Shown: in pieces, positions 8,618 through 14,917 of the stretch
How positions within the stretch are numbered: position 1 is the first letter of the stretch
How the letters are laid out: each line of letters opens with the position of its first letter
Source of the DNA: Clostridiales bacterium
GTDB lineage: Bacteria > Bacillota_A > Clostridia > Saccharofermentanales > Saccharofermentanaceae
Direction of reading: 5' to 3'
Length of the DNA stretch: 16,310 bases
Assembly: GCA_017649745.1 (NCBI GenBank)
Contig: JAGCGE010000217.1
Span: forward strand, 1 to 16,310
The notes under the pieces: generated by a model
What the model was told of the DNA's origin: nothing
What the model saw: only the letters and a program-made list of their open reading frames with translations
Databases searched by the model: none
Program-made: the position numbers and the translations under genes

Positions 8618-8703
8618 TTAGTCAGTTGCATAAAAACTTCAGACAATAATCGCTAATGTTGGCTAAAAAACCAAACGCTTTTCGGATGCTTATGAACATC
8701 TGA

Positions 8704-8714
8704 TGCTGTAAAAT
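8704..8714 (+). promoter_or_regulatory. Candidate -10 promoter element for thrC, TGCTGTAAAAT
   Basis: The 131-base gap between 8617 and 8749 holds no gene and no clear terminator. TGCTGTAAAAT matches the TGTTGTATAAT elements at 4175 and 12037 at 9 of 11 positions and lies 34 bases before the thrC start. No good -35 hexamer is seen. AGGGAGG at 8736-8742, six bases before the ATG, is a strong ribosome site. Confidence 0.35.
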
Positions 8715-8748
8715 ACCAATAGACCACGACTTCGTAGGGAGGTTCACC

Positions 8749-10254
8749 ATGAAATACATAAGCACAAGAGGATATGAAGGTAAGTTTTCTGCAAGCGAAG
8801 CTATCGTTAAGGGTATCGCACCTGACGGAGGACTTTTCGTACCTGAATCAATTCCGGTCCTTTCCAAGGATGAGATCGAAGAAATGATGAACATGGAGTT
8901 TTATCAGATCTCCGCCAGAGTCATCTCCAAGTTCCTTGAAGATTTCACGGAAGCTGAGCTCCTCGATTACACTAGAGCAGCTTATGACCCTGAGAAGTGG
9001 GAAGAGAAGGTTGTTCCGCTCGTTCAGCTCAATCAGTACAACGATCGTGAATATATCCTCGAGCTCTGGCATGGTCCTACGGCAGCATTTAAGGACGTTG
9101 CTCTTCAGCTCTTGCCACACCTTATGACAGCTTCAGTTCGTAAGACAGGCGAGTCATCCAAGATCTGTATCTTAACAGCTACATCAGGTGATACGGGTAA
9201 GGCAGCTCTCGAAGGATTTAAGGACCTTCCTGGAACAGAGATCATCGTATTCTATCCTTCTGACGGAGTATCCGAAGCTCAGAAACTCCAGATGATCACA
9301 ACGACAGGTGACAATACACACGTTATCGCAGTTAACGGTTGCTTCGACGATGCACAGACAGGCGTTAAGAATATCTTCGCTGATCAGTCTTTCGCTGAGC
9401 TTCTCGCATCCAACAACGTTAAGCTCTCATCCGCTAACTCCATCAACTGGGGCCGTCTCGTACCTCAGATCGCATATTATGTTTATTCCTATGTTGACCT
9501 TCTCCGAAAAGAGAAAATCACTATGGGCGAAGAGATCAATGTAGTAGTTCCGACAGGTAACTTCGGTAACATCCTTGCTGCTTGGTACGCTAAGAACATG
9601 GGTATCCCGGTTCACAGACTTATCTGCGCATCCAACAAGAACAAGGTTCTCTGCGACTTCTTCGCATCCGGTACATATGACAGAAGAAGAGAGTTCTTCA
9701 AGACGAATTCTCCTTCAATGGACATCCTCATCTCATCTAACCTTGAGAGACTTCTTTTCGAGGTATCAGGTAAGGATTCCTCTAAGGTTGCTTCATGGAT
9801 GAAGGATCTTAATGAGAAGGGTGTATATAGCGTTGATCCTAAGACACTTAAGTCCTTGCAGCGTCAGTTCGTCGGCGGATTTGCAGATGAGACAGGTATC
9901 ACGAAGACTATCATCGATGTCTATGACAGAACAGATAACGTTATCGATACACATACAGCTGTCGGCTTTAATATCTATAACAGATATCACCAGCGTTCCA
10001 ACGATGAGACAAAGACAGTTTATGCTTCTACTGCTTCGCCGTTCAAGTTCGCTCCTGCAGTAATGGATGCTCTCAGAGGCGCTGGCTACAGCAACGGCCG
10101 TTCCAACGAGACGATCATTAATGAACTTTCTGAGGAAAGTGGAATCGAGATCCCTGCAACACTTAAGGATATCGCTAAGCGTGAGATCCGCCATAATACA
10201 GTGATCGAGAAGGATCAGATGCTCGATACGGTTAAGAACATTCTTATCGGGTGA
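8749..10254 (+). CDS. thrC: Threonine synthase
   Basis: A 501-residue PLP enzyme that converts O-phospho-L-homoserine to L-threonine and phosphate, the last step of threonine synthesis. The N-terminus has the threonine-synthase N-domain signature (MKYISTRG, then GIAPDGGLFVPE). The PLP-binding lysine lies in HGPTAAFKDVALQ (Lys115), and the phosphate-binding loop is TATSGDTGKAA (143-153). VPTGNFGNILAAWYAK and SSNLERLLFEV are also typical. Length and domain order match the longer class found in many clostridia. A strong ribosome site fixes the start. Codon use is biased to a few preferred codons, suggesting good expression. No homoserine kinase or dehydrogenase gene is nearby, so it appears to stand alone. 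Confidence 0.96.
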   Translation: MKYISTRGYEGKFSASEAIVKGIAPDGGLFVPESIPVLSKDEIEEMMNMEFYQISARVISKFLEDFTEAELLDYTRAAYDPEKWEEKVVPLVQLNQYNDREYILELWHGPTAAFKDVALQLLPHLMTASVRKTGESSKICILTATSGDTGKAALEGFKDLPGTEIIVFYPSDGVSEAQKLQMITTTGDNTHVIAVNGCFDDAQTGVKNIFADQSFAELLASNNVKLSSANSINWGRLVPQIAYYVYSYVDLLRKEKITMGEEINVVVPTGNFGNILAAWYAKNMGIPVHRLICASNKNKVLCDFFASGTYDRRREFFKTNSPSMDILISSNLERLLFEVSGKDSSKVASWMKDLNEKGVYSVDPKTLKSLQRQFVGGFADETGITKTIIDVYDRTDNVIDTHTAVGFNIYNRYHQRSNDETKTVYASTASPFKFAPAVMDALRGAGYSNGRSNETIINELSEESGIEIPATLKDIAKREIRHNTVIEKDQMLDTVKNILIG

Positions 10255-10297
10255 CAAAATACTGATATTTATTTTCGAGCAGTAATAGGAAAATTCA

Positions 10298-10361
10298 TGC
10301 CCTCCTATGTTAAAATAATTTAAGCATTGGAAAATGCTAAATATTTTAATCAGGGAGGGCA
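10298..10361 (+). promoter_or_regulatory. Long imperfect hairpin that encloses the flotillin ribosome binding site
   Basis: The left arm begins with TGCCCTCC (10298-10305) and the right arm ends with the exact complement GGAGGGCA (10354-10361). Inside these, TTAAAATA (10310-10317) pairs with TATTTTAA (10342-10349), TTT (10319-10321) with AAA (10339-10341), and AGCATT (10323-10328) with AATGCT (10333-10338), around a four-base GGAA loop. That is about 25 pairs with small bulges. AGGGAGG at 10352-10358 is the flotillin ribosome site, so a transcript carrying the full hairpin would hide it. No run of T follows, so it is not a standard terminator. TGTTAAAAT at 10308-10316 could also be an extended -10 element; a transcript starting just after it would lack the left arm. 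Confidence 0.6.
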
Positions 10362-10366
10362 ATACT

Positions 10367-11977
10367 ATGCCGCAAAACACACTTATTTTTGTAGGTATCG
10401 GTGCAGTTGTATTACTGTTCTTGCTGATAATCATCTTCACAAGCTACGTAAAAGCTCCACCGAACAAAGCGTACATCATTACGGGTCTTAAGAGACATCC
10501 GAAGATCTTGATCGGTAAGGCTGGCTTGAAGCTTCCTTTCCTCGAGAGAAAAGACGAACTTTTGGTAGAGCAGCTTTCTATAGATATTAAGACAGGCGAC
10601 TTCGTACCAACAGCAGACTTCATCGGTGTTAACATCGACGCAGTTGCAAAAGTTCAGATCAGAACCGATGAGGAAGGTATCAAGCTCGCTATGAAGAACT
10701 TCCTCAACATGAACAGCCAGCAGATCAATGCTCAGCTCGTTGACTCACTCCAAGGTAACATGCGTGAGATCATCGGTACGATCACATTGAAGGAACTCTG
10801 CAACGACAGAAAGTCTTTCGGTGATCAGGTTCAGGAGAAGGCTCAGGTTGATATGAACAACCTCGGTATCCAGATCATCTCTTGTAACATCCAGCACGTT
10901 GAGGATAAGAACGACCTCATCACAGCCCTTGGTCAGGACAACATGGCTACGATCCAGAAGTCAGCAAGCATCGCTAAGGCTAACGCAGAGCGTGATATCG
11001 CTATCGCACAGGCTGAGGCTTTCAAGGAAGCTAATGATGCTAAGGTTGCTTCTGAGACAGAGATCGCTATCAAGCAGAACGAACTCTCCATCAAGAAGTC
11101 CGAACTCCAGGTTGTACAGGATACAAAGAGAGCTGAGGCTGATGCAGCTTATAAGATCCAGGAGCAGGCACAGCGTAAATCTATCGAAGTTGCTAATACT
11201 GAGGCAGATATCGCTAAGCAGGAAAAGGCTGTCGAGCTCAAGATGAAAGAAGCTCAGGTTCGTGAGCAGGCTTTGGACGCTGAGATCAAGAAGGCAGCAG
11301 ATGCTGAGAAGTATCGTCAGCAGCAAATGGCAGACGTCGCTCTTTATAAGAGACAGAAAGAAGCTGAGGCTCGTAAGTACGAACTCGCACAGCAGGCTGA
11401 AGCTAAGAAGATCCAGGCAGAAGCTGATCTTGTTGCAATGCAGAAGGAAGCTGAAGGTATCCGTGCTAGAGGTGAAGCTGAAGCTGATGCAATCCGCGCT
11501 AAGGCAGAGGCTGAGGCTATCGGTATCGACAAGAAAGCTGAAGCTATGCAGAAGTACGGCGAAGCAGCTGTCATCGAGATGCTCTGTAAGATGTATCCTC
11601 TCGTTGCAGAGGCAATCGCTAAGCCACTTGCAAACATCGATTCTATTACGATGTATGGCGAAGGCAATACAGCTAAGATGACAGAGGATATCACAAAGTC
11701 ATTCAAGCAGACGATCGATGGTATCGGTGACAGCCTTGGTATCAACCTCGGTTCAGTTATCGGTAGCTTCGCAGGCACAAAGCTCGCAGGTTCAACAAAT
11801 TTCGGTCTTGGAACAGCTCAGAATGATGCTAACAAGGCTTCCGTAGAGCAGGCTTTGGAGAAGATCGCTAAGAAGTGCGACGCATCAAACACAAAGAATG
11901 TTATCAATAACGATGTTGTCGATAACAACAAGGCAGACGAGGGAGACAATAAGGCAGTAGATACAGATAACGAATAA
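10367..11977 (+). CDS. floT: Flotillin (SPFH/band-7 membrane scaffold protein)
   Basis: A 536-residue protein. Flotillins form oligomers on the inner face of the membrane and organise functional membrane microdomains. Residues about 5-26 are a membrane segment; the SPFH domain spans about 27-190 (SYVKAPPNKAYIITG, LPFLERKDELLVEQLSIDIK, FIGVNIDAVAKVQI). Residues about 195-400 form the heptad-rich coiled coil with many Glu-Ala repeats (NAERDIAIAQAEA, AEGIRARGEAEADAIRAKAE). The tail has YGEAAVIEMLCKMYPLVAEAIAKPL followed by a hydrophilic, Asn/Asp-rich end. An ATG at 10334 is in frame but lies in the hairpin with no ribosome site; AGGGAGG eight bases before 10367 sets the start. No NfeD partner gene is adjacent, unlike in Bacillus. 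Family call is firm; the symbol follows the B. subtilis homologue. Confidence 0.9.
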   Translation: MPQNTLIFVGIGAVVLLFLLIIIFTSYVKAPPNKAYIITGLKRHPKILIGKAGLKLPFLERKDELLVEQLSIDIKTGDFVPTADFIGVNIDAVAKVQIRTDEEGIKLAMKNFLNMNSQQINAQLVDSLQGNMREIIGTITLKELCNDRKSFGDQVQEKAQVDMNNLGIQIISCNIQHVEDKNDLITALGQDNMATIQKSASIAKANAERDIAIAQAEAFKEANDAKVASETEIAIKQNELSIKKSELQVVQDTKRAEADAAYKIQEQAQRKSIEVANTEADIAKQEKAVELKMKEAQVREQALDAEIKKAADAEKYRQQQMADVALYKRQKEAEARKYELAQQAEAKKIQAEADLVAMQKEAEGIRARGEAEADAIRAKAEAEAIGIDKKAEAMQKYGEAAVIEMLCKMYPLVAEAIAKPLANIDSITMYGEGNTAKMTEDITKSFKQTIDGIGDSLGINLGSVIGSFAGTKLAGSTNFGLGTAQNDANKASVEQALEKIAKKCDASNTKNVINNDVVDNNKADEGDNKAVDTDNE

Positions 11978-12000
11978 TTACTGCACTTCCTATAATTGCT

Positions 12001-12035
12001 GAGGGTCACCGCTTAACAGGCGGTGGCCCTTATTT
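12001..12035 (+). terminator. Intrinsic terminator after flotillin gene (copy 1 of a 35-base direct repeat)
   Basis: AGGGTCACCGC (12002-12012) pairs with GCGGTGGCCCT (12020-12030) around TTAACAG, giving 11 pairs including one G-T. The tail TATTTATGTT is only moderately T-rich. The 35 bases are identical to 13496-13530. Confidence 0.82.
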
Positions 12036-12036
12036 A

Positions 12037-12047
12037 TGTTGTATAAT
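12037..12047 (+). promoter_or_regulatory. Candidate -10 promoter element for first serpin, TGTTGTATAAT
   Basis: A perfect TATAAT at 12042-12047 directly follows the terminator and lies 45 bases before the serpin start. The 11-base string is identical to 4175-4185. No TTGACA-like box is found 16-18 bases upstream, where the terminator stem lies; TTAACA at 12013-12018 is too far. Confidence 0.45.
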
Positions 12048-12092
12048 ATAAATGTTCATTAAGTAGCCGCTGAGAAAATGGGGAGAACATAT

Positions 12093-13478
12093 ATGAAGAA
12101 GGCATTTAAGACAGCAACTGCTCTGTTATTGGTTCTTGCTCTGTTAGGTGGATGCACATCGAATACTCATAAAAGGGAAGATGATGATTCTAAAGGTCAT
12201 CCTGATATATATCAAGAGACTACAAAGCCCACTGCGATAGATCCTTATTCTACTCCGTCTCCTGTTGAAACATGGGCACCATACGAGTATGAGTCCTTGG
12301 TAAACACGATCGAACCCGTCGAAGGGAACGAGAAGATTTTCGATAATCTGTCGGATATTCCTGAAGGTCAATCTATTTATGATACTGCCTATCTGGATTT
12401 TGCATTTAATTCGTTTAAGGCCTGCTGTACTGATAGGGATGAGAATATCCTTATATCTCCGGCATCACTCTTATTTTCAATGGAACTTTCTGCAAGTGGT
12501 GCAAATGGAGAAACGCTTGATGAGATCAATGCTGTTTTGTTTCCGGGATTAAGTAATGAGGAAGCAGCAAGTTATGCTACTTCATATTACGAGAAGTTAA
12601 ATATGTTAAGTGAAGGTCATCTCATGATAGCTAATGGTGCTTTTATCAATTCTGAATATGGAGATTCCGTATATCAGGATTATCTGGACTTTGTTCAACA
12701 ACGATATGGCGCGCAGATCCAAACGGTTGATAGCAGCCCTGAATCAGTTGATCTGATCAACAGGTGGGTTTCGTGGAATACCCGAGATAAGATTCCTGAG
12801 ATAGTAAACGAAATAGATCCATCACAGGTTATGCTCTTGGTTAATGCTTTGACTTTCGAAAGCGGATGGATGTCAGTGAATGATGTCGAAGAAGGGATTT
12901 TTTACAATTCGCTTGGAGAATACGATGCTGTTACCTATGTAACATCTGAAGAATATGTATATAGTTCGACCCCAAAGGTACAAGGGTTTATTAAATACTA
13001 TTCCGGTGGAGATTTTGCATTTGTGGGCATAAGTCCGTATGATACCAGTGTCAGTGCCAATGAGTTTATGCAGGACTTCACAGCTGATGATTATCGTGAA
13101 TTCATAGACAATATTGAAAATGAGAAGTTTGATTGCATGTTACCTGAATTCTCATATGATTATTCAAACGATGACTTTGTGGGAATCTTCGATGATATGG
13201 GTGTGCATAAGGCTTTTATTCCGGGTGAAGCAGATTTCTCTAATACGGGCAATATTGATGGTATGTATTTATCAGCTGTTGTTCACAAAACATTTATTGA
13301 AGTAAATAGAGAAGGAACAAAGGTATCAGCAACTACAACGGTATCTAATCAAACGTATAGTGCTCCTCCTTCAGTATGTCTGGACCATCCGTTTGTCTAT
13401 ATGATAATTGACACTGAGACAATGGTTCCGCTTTTTATCGGGACAGTAAACAGCATTGATTATCAATTTCAAGGCTGA
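12093..13478 (+). CDS. Lipoprotein serpin 1, predicted P1 Tyr
   Basis: A 461-residue serine-protease-inhibitor-fold protein with a lipoprotein signal (basic start, Leu-rich core, LLGGC; lipidated Cys21). A Thr/Pro/Asp-rich linker of about 65 residues precedes the serpin domain (about 95-460). Family motifs are NILISPASLLFSMELSASGANG, VNALTFESGW, hinge NREGTKVSATTT, and the signature VCLDHPFVYMI. Counting from hinge Gly408 as P15 puts Tyr422 at P1 and Ser at P1', with the same loop length as human alpha-1-antitrypsin, so a chymotrypsin-like target is predicted. Val at P12 and Ser at P11 are less Ala-like than in good inhibitors. An ATG at 12078 is in frame, but GGGGAG at 12080-12085 selects 12093. 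It is flanked by two identical terminators, and is the most diverged of the three serpins. Confidence 0.9.
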   Translation: MKKAFKTATALLLVLALLGGCTSNTHKREDDDSKGHPDIYQETTKPTAIDPYSTPSPVETWAPYEYESLVNTIEPVEGNEKIFDNLSDIPEGQSIYDTAYLDFAFNSFKACCTDRDENILISPASLLFSMELSASGANGETLDEINAVLFPGLSNEEAASYATSYYEKLNMLSEGHLMIANGAFINSEYGDSVYQDYLDFVQQRYGAQIQTVDSSPESVDLINRWVSWNTRDKIPEIVNEIDPSQVMLLVNALTFESGWMSVNDVEEGIFYNSLGEYDAVTYVTSEEYVYSSTPKVQGFIKYYSGGDFAFVGISPYDTSVSANEFMQDFTADDYREFIDNIENEKFDCMLPEFSYDYSNDDFVGIFDDMGVHKAFIPGEADFSNTGNIDGMYLSAVVHKTFIEVNREGTKVSATTTVSNQTYSAPPSVCLDHPFVYMIIDTETMVPLFIGTVNSIDYQFQG

Positions 13479-13495
13479 TCATCTTACATCACTTT

Positions 13496-13530
13496 GAGGG
13501 TCACCGCTTAACAGGCGGTGGCCCTTATTT
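13496..13530 (+). terminator. Intrinsic terminator after serpin 1 (copy 2 of the 35-base direct repeat)
   Basis: This is identical over 35 bases to 12001-12035: the same 11-pair stem with TTAACAG loop, here followed by a stronger tail (TTATTTTTTC). It should end the serpin 1 message, so serpins 2 and 3 need their own promoter. A small CGAAAA/TTTTCG hairpin follows at 13534-13552. Confidence 0.88.
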
Positions 13531-13559
13531 TTTCGAAAATGAAACCTTTTCGGGTCGGA

Positions 13560-13571
13560 TGTTGATATATG
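13560..13571 (+). promoter_or_regulatory. Weak candidate promoter element for serpins 2 and 3
   Basis: TGTTGATATATG resembles the TGTTGTATAAT elements elsewhere in the window with a one-base shift, and lies 29 bases before the serpin 2 start. A promoter is expected here because a strong terminator lies just upstream, but the match is poor and no -35 is seen. Confidence 0.22.
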
Positions 13572-13600
13572 TAGTAGATGGCTAGAAAAGGAGAACATAC

Positions 13601-14893
13601 ATGATAAAGAAGATAGGTTCAGCTGCCATGGCGGCAATGATGTTTATGGCAATCTTTACGGGATGTTCAGATACTACAAGTAATACACATCAGAATACAA
13701 TGTCAGATGATCTGATGGTCGAACACGTCAATGGACAGGGGGTCTTTAATGATGTAGTCGATCTTTCTTTCGAAAAAGGGGTAGATGAGACAGGTTATAT
13801 CGATTTTGTATTCAATGCATGTGGCAGTTGCTGTGAGAATAATGACGATAATGTCATGATCTCTCCGGCGTCTATTCTTTTCGCTCTGGAAATGGCGGGA
13901 GCAGGTGCAAACGGAAATACTCTTGATGAGATGAGTTCTGTACTTGTCCCTGGAGCTAGCAATGAGGAAGCATTGGGATTTGCGGCTGATTACTATCATG
14001 AGCTTCGTGATGATGGAAAGGATTATTTCACCTTATCAAACGGGATCTTCCTGAATGACAGTAAGGCTGATAAATTCTATAAGGATTATATCGAGTACAT
14101 AAATATGAATTTCGATGCACAGACCGATATCCTTCCTTTCAATGATTCTGCTGTTGATAAGATCAACGAATGGGTCAATACAAATACTGATGGAATGATC
14201 CCATTTATCATCGAACAACTTGATGATCAGGATGCAGCAGTTATCGTTAATGCAATTACATTTAACGGTAAGTGGGAAAAGGAATATAGCGAAGATCATA
14301 TTCGTGAGAATTATACTTTTACCAATGCAGCTGGTGAAGAAGAGACAGTAACACTTCTTACATCAACAGAAGGAGTTTACCTCGAGTCAGATAAGGCTAC
14401 AGGTTTTATCAAGAACTATGATGGCGGCAAGTACGCACTTGTCGGAATCCTTCCTAAAGATGAGTCTCTCAACGGCAATGAGTTCCTTAGTGACTTCACT
14501 TCTGAAGATTATAAGAAGCTTCTTGCAAGTGCAAAATCGACAGAAGTAGCAGTCGGTATCCCTGAGTTTTCATACGATTACAGCAATGAGACTTTCGCAG
14601 ATGTATTAGAGTCTCTTGGAATGAAGGATGCTTTTACTAAAGCAGCTGATTTCTCGAATATGAGCAAGGAAGAGCTTTATATCTCACGAGTTATCCACAA
14701 GACTCATATCGATCTTAACCGTGACGGCACGGAAGCAGCTGCTGCAACTGCAGTTGTTATGAGAGTAAAGGGCGTTTCAGAAGATATCATATCTTATGAG
14801 GTAATACTCAACAGACCATTTGCTTACATGATTGTTGATACAGAAACAGATACACCAATCTTTATCGGTTCAGTAAATTACGTAAATGAATAA
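13601..14893 (+). CDS. Lipoprotein serpin 2, predicted P1 Lys
   Basis: A 430-residue serpin with a lipoprotein signal (MIKK start, Met/Ala-rich core, FTGC; lipidated Cys22) and a short linker before the serpin domain (about 62-430). Motifs include NVMISPASILFALEMAGAGA, VNAITFNGKW, the hinge NRDGTEAAAATAVV and the signature VILNRPFAYMI. The hinge is a near-ideal inhibitory type. Counting Gly376 as P15 gives Lys390 at P1 and Gly at P1', the same register as Arg393 in antithrombin, so a trypsin-like target is predicted. The loop after P1 is five residues longer than in alpha-1-antitrypsin, leaving some doubt on the exact cut site. AAAGGAG about seven bases upstream fixes the start. Serpin 3 follows after only 24 bases, so they share a transcript. 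Confidence 0.93.
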   Translation: MIKKIGSAAMAAMMFMAIFTGCSDTTSNTHQNTMSDDLMVEHVNGQGVFNDVVDLSFEKGVDETGYIDFVFNACGSCCENNDDNVMISPASILFALEMAGAGANGNTLDEMSSVLVPGASNEEALGFAADYYHELRDDGKDYFTLSNGIFLNDSKADKFYKDYIEYINMNFDAQTDILPFNDSAVDKINEWVNTNTDGMIPFIIEQLDDQDAAVIVNAITFNGKWEKEYSEDHIRENYTFTNAAGEEETVTLLTSTEGVYLESDKATGFIKNYDGGKYALVGILPKDESLNGNEFLSDFTSEDYKKLLASAKSTEVAVGIPEFSYDYSNETFADVLESLGMKDAFTKAADFSNMSKEELYISRVIHKTHIDLNRDGTEAAAATAVVMRVKGVSEDIISYEVILNRPFAYMIVDTETDTPIFIGSVNYVNE

Positions 14894-14917
14894 TGTTGAT
14901 GTTAGGAGATGTTAATT

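Noticed and set aside
8371..8646. Minus-strand Val/Ser-rich repetitive frame
   Set aside because: It is the exact mirror of the acidic Thr/Glu/Ser repeat of the real gene on the + strand, whose frame is coupled to folC.
8618..8748. Possible terminator between the membrane protein and thrC
   Set aside because: Only a four-pair TTGG/CCAA match with no T-run is seen, too weak to call.
10298..10361. Reading the hairpin before flotillin as a rho-independent terminator for thrC
   Set aside because: No run of T follows the stem; instead the right arm contains the ribosome site of the next gene.
9793..10440. Minus-strand open frame of 215 codons opposite the end of thrC and start of flotillin
   Set aside because: No recognisable motif or suitable ribosome site; it spans two well-supported genes and the hairpin between them.
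12001..13530. Identical 35-base repeats as insertion-sequence ends or a CRISPR fragment
   Set aside because: Both copies lie in the same direction, form terminator hairpins at gene ends, and no transposase or regular spacer lies between them, only a serpin gene.
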